DNA of 64,000 nucleotides. It comes from Paenibacillus xylanexedens. Lineage in GTDB: Bacteria; Bacillota; Bacilli; Paenibacillales; Paenibacillaceae. The translations under genes were made by a program, and so were the position numbers. Of this stretch, positions 17,237 to 26,275 are shown piece by piece; position 1 is the stretch's first letter, and each line of letters begins with the position of its first letter. The notes under the pieces are model-generated. The model was not told where the DNA came from. It searched no databases and saw only the letters and a list, made by a program, of their open reading frames with translations. The DNA lies in assembly GCF_001908275.1 (NCBI RefSeq), contig NZ_CP018620.1, forward strand, positions 3,534,001 to 3,598,000, given 5' to 3'.

Positions 17237-18265
17237 ATGCGAAAAAAAATACGTAAAACACTCAAATACAGCATACTTAGTATTATTTTAATAGTTATAG
17301 TAGCTCTGATATTTCCCACATGGACACCCAAAATTAAAGGTGAAAACAGCATCAGCATGCTAGAGCAGGTCGAAATTAACGGTACAGGACATGAAGTCAT
17401 GATCAGGGGAGTTGACCGAAGTAATCCTATCCTGATTTTTGTACATGGCGGGCCGGGATGTTCGGAGATTCCGTACGTAAGGAAGTATCAGAAAGAGCTT
17501 GAGCAACACTTCACGGTGGTGCATTACGATCAACGGGGGAGTGGCAAGTCCTATCACTTTTTTGAGGATTACTCGAATCTGACAACAGATTTATTAGTAG
17601 ATGATTTGTTAGCGTTAAGGGATTATGTATCTACGGAGTTAGGTCAAGAGAAGGTTATATTAATTGGTCATTCATTTGATACATACATTGGGATGAAAGC
17701 TGCGGCTAAAGAACCCGCTCAGTTTCACGCTTATATAGGCATTGGACAGATGGCTAATACACTTCAGAGCGAACTGGAAAGTTTGGAGTACACATACGAG
17801 CAAGCGAAACAAGCCGGTAATGCAGAGGACGTTAAAAAACTGGAGCTAATTCGCAGCTCGATCGAGCAAGGAAAGGAACTTACGCCTAGAATTTTGTTGC
17901 AAAAGTACCGTGGTGCAGCCAGACTCATCAACGAGAATAGAGATTATATTTCAGGATTCCTTTTAAATCCCGAATATAATGGGCTGGATATGATTCGCTT
18001 TTATACAGGGATGTTCAGTTCACAAGACATCTTACTGAAGGAAGCATTTGATCAAAATTTACCTGATATTGTTGATCATCTGGAGATTCCTACCTATTTT
18101 GTAACGGGTAAATATGATTATATGACCACTGCGAATGCAGCACGTGATTATTTTGACGTATTGGATGCACCGATCAAAGACTTCATTGTATTCAACGAGT
18201 CGGCGCATTACCCACAGTTTGAGGAGAAAGAAAAATTCGTGAAGTGGTTAAATGAGCTATTTTAA
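17237..18265 (+). CDS. Membrane-anchored alpha/beta hydrolase, proline iminopeptidase-like
   Basis: 342-residue hydrolase with an N-terminal uncleaved membrane anchor (residues about 11-29, ILSIILIVIVALIF). The oxyanion motif HGGPG is near residue 70. The nucleophile is Ser145 in GHSFDT, where Asp replaces the Gly usual in GHSxG. The acid is in GKYDYMT and the His is in ESAHYPQFEE. This is the prolyl-aminopeptidase/alpha-beta hydrolase 1 pattern, and the active site faces outward if the anchor is a single pass. ATG 17237 follows AAGGAG. Substrate unknown. Confidence 0.85.
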   Translation: MRKKIRKTLKYSILSIILIVIVALIFPTWTPKIKGENSISMLEQVEINGTGHEVMIRGVDRSNPILIFVHGGPGCSEIPYVRKYQKELEQHFTVVHYDQRGSGKSYHFFEDYSNLTTDLLVDDLLALRDYVSTELGQEKVILIGHSFDTYIGMKAAAKEPAQFHAYIGIGQMANTLQSELESLEYTYEQAKQAGNAEDVKKLELIRSSIEQGKELTPRILLQKYRGAARLINENRDYISGFLLNPEYNGLDMIRFYTGMFSSQDILLKEAFDQNLPDIVDHLEIPTYFVTGKYDYMTTANAARDYFDVLDAPIKDFIVFNESAHYPQFEEKEKFVKWLNELF

Positions 18266-18270
18266 TATGC

Positions 18271-18708
18271 ATGGAGAGGAGCAAGATCATATTGTTAAGT
18301 GAATTCATTGAGCTTGAAGAAGAGAATGATGATAGTTATCGGTGTTACACTCTGCAAAATACAGTCCAAATATTCAAACATTCCATACAAGATGAGGATT
18401 TAAATGACGTTCGAATATATGTGTCCACAAATACACCGTTAGTTTCAATTGTTGATAAAATAGAAGACTACATTAAGTGGTTTTCAACTTGTGAGACTGT
18501 CTTTCGAGATTATTATGAGAATGAACTTCAAGAAAAAGTACATCAGAATTGGTTTAATGAGATTGAAGTCTATCGTGTGGATATCACATTTAACAGTATA
18601 ACCGACTACGGCGCAACAATATCTTGCGGAGATAACATTCTGCAAGATCACATCATGATGATTGATTTTGATAGAGAACAAATCCAAGAAATCCACTTAA
18701 ACGGATAG
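18271..18708 (+). CDS. Hypothetical protein, acidic, unrecognised
   Basis: Up to 145 residues, acidic and soluble, with alternating beta and alpha patterns (RCYTLQNTVQIFKH, RVDITFNSITDYGATISCGD). It begins five bases after the hydrolase stop, so it is probably co-transcribed. The ATG at 18271 lies just before GGAGAGGAG. A TTG at 18292, ten bases after that site, may be the true start and would shorten the protein by seven residues. It looks like DUF2262- or immunity-type proteins, but I cannot name a family. Confidence 0.6.
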   Translation: MERSKIILLSEFIELEEENDDSYRCYTLQNTVQIFKHSIQDEDLNDVRIYVSTNTPLVSIVDKIEDYIKWFSTCETVFRDYYENELQEKVHQNWFNEIEVYRVDITFNSITDYGATISCGDNILQDHIMMIDFDREQIQEIHLNG

Positions 18709-18915
18709 ATGGATTATTTTGTAGTAAATAGTCACAAAAAACAATAAAGATATCGCTTTATTTTCCATAAATGTGTTATTATGTTGGTGTCGGACGAAGA
18801 ATTCATTTGTTTGATCGATAGAGAGAGGAGGCACGTATTCTCGAATCATTCAATCTGTATGCATAGATTAACTGCACTGCTTGTTAAAAATAATAGAATA
18901 AGCGGAGGTATGGTT

Positions 18916-20103
18916 ATGTTCAAAAAATGGAAGAAATTTGGCATCAGCAGCTTGGCACTGGTATTAGTGGCTGCGGTGGCCTTTACCGGATGGAGTGCTA
19001 AGGCGTCTGCAGCAGATGCTTCGCAAATTGTAGCTGAGATGGGTGCGGGATGGAATCTGGGCAATCAGCTGGAAGCAGCGGTGAACGGTACACCGAATGA
19101 GACAGCTTGGGGCAATCCTACGGTAACTCCAGAGTTAATCAAAAAGGTAAAAGCGGCAGGCTTCAAATCCATTCGTATTCCCGTTTCCTATTTGAATAAC
19201 ATTGGAAGCGCTCCCAATTATACAATTAATGCGGCATGGCTGAATCGAATTCAGCAAGTCGTGGATTATGCGTACAATGAAGGTCTGTATGTGATCATCA
19301 ATATTCATGGTGATGGGTATAATTCCGTACAGGGTGGATGGCTGCTCGTGAATGGTGACAATCAGACTGCCATTAAGGAAAAATATAAGAAAGTGTGGCA
19401 GCAAATTGCTACTAAGTTTAGCAACTACAATGACCGTCTTATTTTCGAATCCATGAACGAAGTATTCGATGGTAACTATGGCAATCCAAACTCGGCCTAT
19501 TACGCCAATCTGAACGCATACAACCAAATCTTCGTGGATACGGTTCGTCAGACTGGAGGTAACAATAATGCCAGATGGTTGCTGATTCCAGGCTGGAATA
19601 CCAATATTGACTACACTGTTGGTAATTATGGCTTTGCTCTTCCAACAGATAATTACAGATCCTCAGTTATTCCTAGTTCGCAGAAGAGAATCATGATCTC
19701 AGCACACTATTACTCTCCGTGGGATTTTGCAGGTGAGGAAAACGGCAATATCACACAGTGGGGTGCAACTTCTACGAACCCTGCCAAAAAGTCTACATGG
19801 GGCCAAGAGGATTATCTTGAATCGCAGTTTAAGTCCATGTACGACAAATTTGTTACTCAGGGCTATCCTGTAGTGATTGGTGAGTTTGGCTCCATTGATA
19901 AAACGTCCTACGATTCCAGCAACAATGTCTATCGTGCTGCTTACGCCAAAGCAGTTACAGCAAAAGCTAAAAAATACAAAATGGTTCCTGTTTATTGGGA
20001 TAACGGGCATAACGGTCAACATGGATTCGCATTGTTTAACCGTTCAAACAAAACCGTGACGCAGCAAAATATCATTAATGCGATCATGCAAGGTATGCAA
20101 TAG
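18916..20103 (+). CDS. Secreted GH5 endo-beta-1,4-glucanase (cellulase)
   Basis: 395-residue secreted cellulase. The signal peptide (KKWKKFGISSLALVLVAAVAFT, cleavage near ASA/AD) is followed by a single GH5 domain with GAGWNLGNQLEA, the acid/base Glu in ESMNEVFD (about residue 181) and the nucleophile in VIGEFGS (about 321). It has no carbohydrate-binding module. The pattern is close to single-domain Paenibacillus polymyxa cellulases. The open frame starts further upstream, but ATG 18916 is correctly spaced from GCGGAGG and begins the signal peptide. Confidence 0.95.
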   Translation: MFKKWKKFGISSLALVLVAAVAFTGWSAKASAADASQIVAEMGAGWNLGNQLEAAVNGTPNETAWGNPTVTPELIKKVKAAGFKSIRIPVSYLNNIGSAPNYTINAAWLNRIQQVVDYAYNEGLYVIINIHGDGYNSVQGGWLLVNGDNQTAIKEKYKKVWQQIATKFSNYNDRLIFESMNEVFDGNYGNPNSAYYANLNAYNQIFVDTVRQTGGNNNARWLLIPGWNTNIDYTVGNYGFALPTDNYRSSVIPSSQKRIMISAHYYSPWDFAGEENGNITQWGATSTNPAKKSTWGQEDYLESQFKSMYDKFVTQGYPVVIGEFGSIDKTSYDSSNNVYRAAYAKAVTAKAKKYKMVPVYWDNGHNGQHGFALFNRSNKTVTQQNIINAIMQGMQ

Positions 20104-20128
20104 TTTATTGTCTATCTGTATCCGTGCA

Positions 20129-20166
20129 AACGGCGTGTTCCTTCAAAAGGGACATGCCGTTTTTTG
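20129..20166 (+). terminator. Rho-independent terminator after cellulase
   Basis: AACGGCGTGTTCC pairs with GGGACATGCCGTT, followed by a T-run. Confidence 0.88.
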
Positions 20167-20307
20167 TGTTATCCGGAGATGAAGATGAACAACATTTACC
20201 AATGCATTTTACATAAGCCACATACAGAATTCATTAAATCCCACAATAGCTTTTATATACTTAATTTGCTTGATATAGCGAACTAAAAGGACTAGGTGGT
20301 AGACAGA

Positions 20308-20847
20308 ATGTTAAAAAAGCGTGATTTGCAGGAATGCCTTTCACTGTACAGCTTAATGATGGACCCCGCAGTTTCTCCTTACGTTCGTTATCAATGCCAA
20401 TCGCATGAAGAATATCTATTCCTCACTAAACAATTAATGGCCGAAGAAGAACAAAAGACGGTGATTTCCCGAACGATTTTGAATGAAACAGGGCAGCCTA
20501 TTGGTACCATTGATCTCTATCATATCGAGCATCAAACAGGTTTCTTAGCCACATGGATTGGATCACCGTTTTTTGGAAATGGGTATAGCCAAAGAGCCAA
20601 ATCAGCCTTTTTTGTTGAATTGTTTCTGGAACATGGGATTGAAACGGTATTTATGAAGATACGCAAGCAGAACATAAGATCCAGAAAAGCGGTACAAAAA
20701 CTGCCTTATGTGAAATTAGCCAATGATGTGTATCCAGATGTATATCAACGGATTAATATGAATGAAAAGTTGTATGATCTGTATTATGTTGAACGGTCAG
20801 CCTTTTTCGAAAATAGTAGGGATCTGCACCAAGTGGTAGCTACGTAA
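20308..20847 (+). CDS. Diverged GNAT-like acetyltransferase
   Basis: 179 residues with a GNAT-like order of strands (GQPIGTIDLYHIEHQTGFLATWIGSPFFGNGYSQRAKSAF and a C-terminal KIRKQNIRSRKAVQKLPYVKL block). The acetyl-CoA turn, GNGYSQRA, is weaker than in the other GNATs of the window. ATG 20308 lies about nine bases after AGGTGG; an in-frame GTG at 20296 is less likely. Stand-alone gene after the cellulase terminator. Confidence 0.72.
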   Translation: MLKKRDLQECLSLYSLMMDPAVSPYVRYQCQSHEEYLFLTKQLMAEEEQKTVISRTILNETGQPIGTIDLYHIEHQTGFLATWIGSPFFGNGYSQRAKSAFFVELFLEHGIETVFMKIRKQNIRSRKAVQKLPYVKLANDVYPDVYQRINMNEKLYDLYYVERSAFFENSRDLHQVVAT

Positions 20848-20949
20848 CTTATACCGTGAATATAACATGCAGGAATATGGACTAGAGAATCGAAAGACAT
20901 TAAGTAGATAACCTCATAAAAAGTGGACGGTTAATCAAGGAGGCATGAA

Positions 20950-21225
20950 ATGAATAATATTAACAAGATTTTGGGTGTAGTCCTCATGCTTGGCAGTGTG
21001 TTTATCTCAACGATGGAGAGAATTTCAATACGAGTCTCTATCGCTATAGTAGAAGCAGGATATGTGTCAGGAGGGACTAACGTACCCCAACTCGCTCAGA
21101 TGAACGAGCATCCAACAGGTTTACTCGTATACTTCATGTTTTTTGTTGGATTCATACTATTGGTGGCGGGATTCCCGGGGAGTTATAAGAAAAATCGTAA
21201 TCATGGGCATAACAAGGAAGTTTAG
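20950..21225 (+). CDS. Small two-helix membrane protein
   Basis: 91 residues with two hydrophobic helices (about 7-24 and 58-77) and a charged His/Asn/Lys-rich tail. RBS AAGGAGG, ATG 20950. It is 11-17 bases upstream of the phosphotransferase gene and probably co-transcribed with it. No family recognised. Confidence 0.68.
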   Translation: MNNINKILGVVLMLGSVFISTMERISIRVSIAIVEAGYVSGGTNVPQLAQMNEHPTGLLVYFMFFVGFILLVAGFPGSYKKNRNHGHNKEV

Positions 21226-21242
21226 CTTGAGGAGGGATGAAA

Positions 21243-22037
21243 GTGGCCCAACAGGAGGAAGTGTTATCAGGAGGTAATGTGAATCAGGTCGTCAGAATAG
21301 GTGAGACGGTTCGCCGGCATGTGAAACCAAATCCATATGTGGTTGAACTGCTTTTACATCTCGAAAAAGTTGGTTATGATCATGCTCCTCGATTTCTGGG
21401 AATAGATGAACAGGGGAGAGAAACGCTCTCTTACCTCGAAGGCATCGTTCCAGGCGATGACTACCCTGATCTAGAAGAGTATATGTGGTCAGACGAATCT
21501 TTGATTGAAGTCGCAAAACTGTTGAGAAGTTACCATGATTCGACCGTTGGATTTACAACAACATCAGTATCAACGAACAGATGTCCAGGCATAACTGAAG
21601 ATGAAGTTGTATGTCATAACGATTTTGCGCCGTATAATGTGGTGTACAAGGATGGCCGTCCTCAAGGCATTATTGATTTTGATATGGCGGGTCCGGGTCC
21701 GCGAATGTGGGATATCGCCTATGTCTTGTATACATCCGTTCCATTCGCAGATTTCTCACCAGAGATGGACGGAAAGGGTGTAATGCCATACGCCAGCCAG
21801 GCGCACGGAACTGTTCGAAAAGAACGGATTGCCTTATTCATGGCTACATACGGGCTGAGTGTTCCAGCAGATTTGAAGGATTGGGTCATATCCCGTATCC
21901 GTTTCATGTGTAAAACACTGACTGATCGTGCGGCTGATGGAGATGTCGCTTTTATGAAGATGGTCGAAGAGGGTCATCTGGCCCACTATGAGAAAGAAGT
22001 CATTTTTCTTGAAAACCATTGGGATGAATGGGTTTGA
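21243..22037 (+). CDS. Aminoglycoside phosphotransferase (APH) family kinase
   Basis: 264-residue small-molecule kinase of the APH/choline-kinase fold. The catalytic loop HNDFAPYNVV fits HxDxxxxN, and the metal-binding IIDFDMAGPG follows. ATG 21237 directly abuts GAGGAGGG with no spacer. GTG 21243 is seven bases from the site and gives MAQQEEVLSGG, so I use it. Families like this act on aminoglycosides, macrolides, choline, homoserine or fructosamine; the substrate cannot be decided here. Confidence 0.85.
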   Translation: MAQQEEVLSGGNVNQVVRIGETVRRHVKPNPYVVELLLHLEKVGYDHAPRFLGIDEQGRETLSYLEGIVPGDDYPDLEEYMWSDESLIEVAKLLRSYHDSTVGFTTTSVSTNRCPGITEDEVVCHNDFAPYNVVYKDGRPQGIIDFDMAGPGPRMWDIAYVLYTSVPFADFSPEMDGKGVMPYASQAHGTVRKERIALFMATYGLSVPADLKDWVISRIRFMCKTLTDRAADGDVAFMKMVEEGHLAHYEKEVIFLENHWDEWV

Positions 22038-22049
22038 AAGGTAATGCTA

Positions 22050-22092
22050 ATAGACCGCGTGATAGCCTAAGGGCTGGACAGCGGTTTTTTTG
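22050..22092 (+). terminator. Imperfect rho-independent terminator
   Basis: ACCGC...AGCC pairs with GGCT...GCGGT around an internal mismatch, followed by seven T. Confidence 0.6.
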
Positions 22093-22148
22093 TTTCGATC
22101 TTCGAATCCTTATGAATTCCTTTCTAATCATTTTCAACAATTGTGATC

Positions 22149-22217
22149 AACAATACAGCAATATTGTTTGGATTAGATCGAAATAACTGTGATACAATTC
22201 ATTGTAAAGCGCTATCA
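22149..22217 (+). promoter_or_regulatory. Operator-like inverted repeat, -10 element and cre-like box
   Basis: AACAATA-CAGCAA-TATTGTT (22149-22168) is a perfect 7-base inverted repeat. TACAAT at 22193-22198 could be a -10 element, and GTAAAGCGCTATCA at 22204-22217 matches 12 of 14 cre positions. The arrangement precedes the AraC-led carbohydrate operon and suggests autoregulation plus catabolite repression. No convincing -35 at 17 bases. Confidence 0.45.
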
Positions 22218-22273
22218 TTGTAAATTATTAAACTATATTGCTTTTTATATTCTGGGAAGGGAGATCTTTACTG

Positions 22274-23155
22274 ATGCTAACCATACACACCCCGACGAAT
22301 ATTGCTTTGCAGGAAAATGAAGTTTATGTGCGATCAGAAGCAGATAATTTTCAGGATGAATGGCCTGTTCATACGCATAATGGGTATGAGATACATTATT
22401 TTATTCAAGGAGATGCAACCTTTTTAATCGGTGACCGAATATACAAGCCGCTGCCTGGAGATATGTTTATATTCAGAGGCGGTGTGCCCCACCGAATCAA
22501 TCCTTCAAGAGAAATCGTGTACAAGCGAAGTTTTGTCAATTTCACGGAATTATTGCTTTTGGACATGCTTGCTGTCAGTCAGTTGGAGAATCTGATGTCC
22601 ATATTCCGTCATCCCAATGGGTTATTGGTGCATTGGCCCCCGGAGGAGCGTGAGCATATCACAGCTATATTTAAGGGGATCAAGGAGGAGATGGGGGCAG
22701 GAAATACAGGGTACAAAACAATGGTCAAATTAAGTCTTACCCAATTGCTACTGCGGATTTATAGGAAAACGACTAGTGAGCAATCTGCCAATCCTATTTT
22801 ATGTTCTTCTCAAAAGCAAACAAGCGTAAGCCGGGTTCTTCATTATTTAAACCAGAACTACACGGAGAATGTTTCTTTGGATGAGTTGTCTAAAACACTC
22901 CATTTGAATAAATACTACATTTGTCATTCTTTTAAAGAAACGACGGGATATACCATAAGCAATTATGTAATACGGAAAAGAGTTGCAGAGGCCAAAAAAT
23001 TATTGCTGTCTACGGATGCACCGATTTTGTTGATATCAGAGACACTAGGCTTTAACACACCTGTATATTTTAGCAGGGCCTTTAAACAATATGTGGGTGT
23101 ATCACCACAGTTATTCCGTAAAAGTGAATTGCTCAACGAAGCCAAAATTCATTAG
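22274..23155 (+). CDS. AraC family transcriptional regulator with cupin sensor domain
   Basis: 293-residue regulator. The N-terminal cupin has VHTHNGYEIHYFIQGDATFLIGDRIY and PGDMFIFRGGVPHRI. The C-terminal double helix-turn-helix reads NVSLDELSKTLHLNKYYICHSFKETTG and IGFNTPVYFSRAFKQYVGVSP (with L before GFN). ATG 22274 follows GAAGGGAGA; the frame is open to 22238. It heads the operon and lies 22 bases before the binding-protein gene, so it most likely controls its own operon on sensing the imported sugar. Confidence 0.92.
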   Translation: MLTIHTPTNIALQENEVYVRSEADNFQDEWPVHTHNGYEIHYFIQGDATFLIGDRIYKPLPGDMFIFRGGVPHRINPSREIVYKRSFVNFTELLLLDMLAVSQLENLMSIFRHPNGLLVHWPPEEREHITAIFKGIKEEMGAGNTGYKTMVKLSLTQLLLRIYRKTTSEQSANPILCSSQKQTSVSRVLHYLNQNYTENVSLDELSKTLHLNKYYICHSFKETTGYTISNYVIRKRVAEAKKLLLSTDAPILLISETLGFNTPVYFSRAFKQYVGVSPQLFRKSELLNEAKIH

Positions 23156-23177
23156 AACCTTCCAAGGAGATGTTGAT

Positions 23178-24449
23178 ATGACAAAAAGAACAACGTTTAA
23201 GCTCATCACTAGCATGGTATTGGTCATGTTACTCATCGTATTGACTGCTTGCGGAAATTCAGGTACCAATGCTAATCCAAAACAAACAACCCTGGATTTC
23301 CTGTGGTTCTCTGACGGAAAAGAAGGAGAAGTCATCAAGGAAATCATTAAAGAGTATGAGCAGACCAATACCAAGGTTAAAATCAACCTGATTGAAGTTG
23401 GCTTCAAGGATATCCAAACCAAATTAAAAACAATGTTATCCGGTGGAAAGCCACCTGCACTGAGCCGGGTCACGGATACTGGATCATTTGCTAATCAGGC
23501 GGTTGATCTGACACCTTACGTGGACAATGCGGACCAATTCGAGGATCAATTTATTGACTCACTTAAACCTTATTATGTTATTAATGACAAGCTGGTAGCG
23601 GCGCCTATGGATGTTACAGCGAATGGGCTTATTTATAACAAAACCTTATTTGATAAAGCGGGCGTCAAAGTACCGACCTCTCCTGACCAGGTATGGACGT
23701 GGGATGAATACACAGCTGCGTTAAAAGAGGTTATGGATAAAGGCGGAGCACGTTATGGCATGGTATGGGATGTCACACCGCATAGATGGTCCACTCTTTT
23801 GTATCAGAATGGCGGAAGCATCTTAACAGAGGATGGCACCGCAGCAGCGATTAACAGTGAAGCCGGAATTCGTAGCATGGAGCAGTTCAAGCAGCTTCAT
23901 CAAGAAGGGATCATGCCCGAATCCGTATGGCTCGGAGGGGAAAATCCGAACAACCTGTTCCGTTCCGGGACGGTGGCTACCCACTGGGCTGGCAACTGGA
24001 TGATCAGCAATTACAAGGATATCACTGATTTTGAATGGGGAGTCACCTATATGCCAAAAGGAACACAACGTTCTTCAGTACCAGGCGGGAAGTTTCTGAT
24101 GGCATTCAAAGGCAGCGGATATGAGCAGGAGGCGGCCGAATTTATTGAATACTTAACGTCCAAAGAAGTGAATTCAAAATATAACCAAGAATCATTGTTT
24201 ATGAGTCCACGGAAGGACAGCTCTGTATTGAATTATGAATTCGGCAAGGAGATGTTTGAAATTTTCGCGGATGAACTGAAGAACAGTTCGCCTCTTGCAG
24301 CTAATGACTGGTCCAGACAGACCATTATATCCAAAATTTCAACGGACCTGAAAAATAATATTGTTGAGGTTCTATCCGATAAGGCAACTCCGCAGGAGGC
24401 ATTGGATCGAACTGCCAAACTGATTAACGAGGCTATTGGCAGTCAATAA
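23178..24449 (+). CDS. Carbohydrate ABC transporter substrate-binding lipoprotein (UgpB-type)
   Basis: 423-residue extracellular lipoprotein of the SBP_bac_1 (oligosaccharide) class. The signal ends in the lipobox VLTAC. Domain strings include TLDFLWFSDGKEGEVIKEIIKEYEQ, the ligand-region GLIYNKTLFDKAGVKVP, VWTWDEYTAAL, and WAGNWMISNY. ATG 23178 follows AAGGAGATG. The context (GH105 and the 851-residue protein downstream) suggests uronic-acid-containing oligosaccharides as ligand. That is inference. Confidence 0.93.
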   Translation: MTKRTTFKLITSMVLVMLLIVLTACGNSGTNANPKQTTLDFLWFSDGKEGEVIKEIIKEYEQTNTKVKINLIEVGFKDIQTKLKTMLSGGKPPALSRVTDTGSFANQAVDLTPYVDNADQFEDQFIDSLKPYYVINDKLVAAPMDVTANGLIYNKTLFDKAGVKVPTSPDQVWTWDEYTAALKEVMDKGGARYGMVWDVTPHRWSTLLYQNGGSILTEDGTAAAINSEAGIRSMEQFKQLHQEGIMPESVWLGGENPNNLFRSGTVATHWAGNWMISNYKDITDFEWGVTYMPKGTQRSSVPGGKFLMAFKGSGYEQEAAEFIEYLTSKEVNSKYNQESLFMSPRKDSSVLNYEFGKEMFEIFADELKNSSPLAANDWSRQTIISKISTDLKNNIVEVLSDKATPQEALDRTAKLINEAIGSQ

Positions 24450-24451
24450 AC

Positions 24452-24508
24452 GTAAAGCGCTTTGGTTAATTCGTATACGGGGGCTTACCGATTCCTGTGA
24501 AGCCTCCC
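24452..24508 (+). promoter_or_regulatory. cre-like box and hairpin between binding protein and permease genes
   Basis: GTAAAGCGCTTTGG (24452-24465) is cre-like. GGGGGCTT (24479-24486) pairs with AAGCCTCC (24500-24507) with no T-run after it. The hairpin probably lowers permease expression relative to the binding protein or protects the upstream mRNA. Confidence 0.45.
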
Positions 24509-24540
24509 TTTCGAATAACGCATAAGGAAGGGGCAAGCAG

Positions 24541-25446
24541 ATGAGTGAAGGACAACGATTAAACAAAAATACGCTAGCAAAACAGAACAGGAAGCTCGTT
24601 ATTGCTCCTTATCTGTTTATACTACCCAACCTCCTGATCTTTGGAACTTTTATCGTATTTCCCTCTTTATTGGGCCTCTATTATTCCTTCCATGTCTATG
24701 ATGGATTGAACCCAATGAAGTTCAACGGGCTGGATAATTATATCAAAATTATAGGGGATCGGGAATTTTGGTCGACCATCGGACGAACGGGGATTTATGC
24801 AGCGATTGTTGTCCCGCTAATATATGCAGCAGCGTTAGGCATTGCTTTGCTGCTTGCGCGCGAGATTAGAATGCGCGGGTTCTTCAGGGCCGTATTTTAC
24901 TGGCCTACCATGATTTCTTACATTATCGTAGGATTGACCTGGAAGTGGATTTTCGGAGATTCATTTGGCATTTTGAATCATCTGTTAACCGTGGTTGGTG
25001 TGGAACCTGTTGGTTTTTTAACCTCTTCCTTTTGGGCAAATACGGCTGTAATCATCGCGACAGTATGGTCACGTGCAGGCTTTTTCATGGTCATTTTTAT
25101 CGCGGGTTTGCAGGCTATACCTACGGATTATTATGAGGCTGCCCGCTTGGACGGGGCAACGGGAATAAAGGTGTTTCGATATATTACGCTCCCGTTGTTG
25201 AAGCCCACAAGCTTGCTTGTTGTTATGCTGACTCTGATTGACGCGTTCAAAGCATTTCCACTTATGTTTGCGCTTACAGGTGGTGGTCCGGGCAAAGATA
25301 CTACCTATATTGTTCAATATATTTATGAGATTGGCTTTAACAGACAGGAGCTCGGTCTGGCCAGTGCGATGTCGGTGATACTGTTTATCCTTATTGGTGG
25401 ATTCTCGGCTCTGCAATTCCGTCTATCGAAAGGAGGGGCTACGTAA
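24541..25446 (+). CDS. Carbohydrate ABC transporter permease (MalF/UgpA-type)
   Basis: 301 residues, six hydrophobic segments, BPD_transp_1 fold. The EAA loop that docks on the ATPase reads YYEAARLDGATGIKVFRYITLPLL. ATG 24541 is preceded by AAGGAAGGGG. It overlaps the next permease by one base. No ATPase gene is in the operon; a shared MsmX-type ATPase encoded elsewhere is the usual solution for these transporters. Confidence 0.94.
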   Translation: MSEGQRLNKNTLAKQNRKLVIAPYLFILPNLLIFGTFIVFPSLLGLYYSFHVYDGLNPMKFNGLDNYIKIIGDREFWSTIGRTGIYAAIVVPLIYAAALGIALLLAREIRMRGFFRAVFYWPTMISYIIVGLTWKWIFGDSFGILNHLLTVVGVEPVGFLTSSFWANTAVIIATVWSRAGFFMVIFIAGLQAIPTDYYEAARLDGATGIKVFRYITLPLLKPTSLLVVMLTLIDAFKAFPLMFALTGGGPGKDTTYIVQYIYEIGFNRQELGLASAMSVILFILIGGFSALQFRLSKGGAT

Positions 25447-26270
25447 TGGTAATGAAGCCTATGGTCAAAATCTTCATCTACAGTCTGTTAAGTGTTGCCG
25501 CAGTGGTGTGGCTCCTGCCTGTCCTGTGGGTCGTGATTTCTTCTCTAAAAACGAATAGCGATCTGTACAGCTTTCCTCCCAAGTTATGGCCGCAGCCAAT
25601 CACCTTCGAGCATTTCAAGGAGGCATTCAGTAAAGGCGATTTTGGCTTGTATTTTATGAATAGTACGATCGTAACTGTAAGCTCAACGCTGCTACTGTTA
25701 TTGATTAACTCCATGGCAGGTTTTGCACTCGCGAAATATCGCTTCCGCGGAAGCGCGATCATATTAATTGCTTTTGTCTCAACACTCATGATTCCGATTG
25801 AGGTAATTATGATCCCTATATTCAAAGTGCTGAGTGCACTGGGGTTGTATAATAGCCTACTCGCGATTATTATCCCGCCAGCAGCAACCCCAACAGGTGT
25901 GTTCCTTATGCGGCAGTATTTGTTGTCCGTACCGGACGAGTTGTTGGAAGCTGCCCGGATGGATGGAGCGGGCGAATGGAAAATTTACTGGAGCATTATT
26001 CTTCCGATAGCGAAGCCGATTCTTGCGGTGCTCGCAATCTTCTCCTTCATGTGGAGATGGGATGATTTTGTATGGCCGTTAATTGCGATTAGTGATCCAT
26101 CGAAATATACGATTCAGCTTGCGCTCTCTAATTTTATTGGTGAATACAACGTGGATTGGGGAAGTTTGCTTGCGATGTCCGTCATCACGATGCTTCCGGT
26201 ACTGATTGTTTTTATGGTTTTCCAGCGGTATTTTGTCAGCGGTATGATTACTTCAGGAATGAAAGGATGA
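25446..26270 (+). CDS. Carbohydrate ABC transporter permease (MalG/UgpE-type)
   Basis: 274-residue partner permease, six membrane segments. The EAA motif is LEAARMDGAGEWKIYWSIILPIAKP. The start overlaps the upstream stop codon (TAATG), and AGGAGGGG lies within the end of the upstream gene. It pairs with the MalF-type subunit to form the channel. Confidence 0.94.
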   Translation: MVMKPMVKIFIYSLLSVAAVVWLLPVLWVVISSLKTNSDLYSFPPKLWPQPITFEHFKEAFSKGDFGLYFMNSTIVTVSSTLLLLLINSMAGFALAKYRFRGSAIILIAFVSTLMIPIEVIMIPIFKVLSALGLYNSLLAIIIPPAATPTGVFLMRQYLLSVPDELLEAARMDGAGEWKIYWSIILPIAKPILAVLAIFSFMWRWDDFVWPLIAISDPSKYTIQLALSNFIGEYNVDWGSLLAMSVITMLPVLIVFMVFQRYFVSGMITSGMKG

Positions 26271-26275
26271 GTTGA

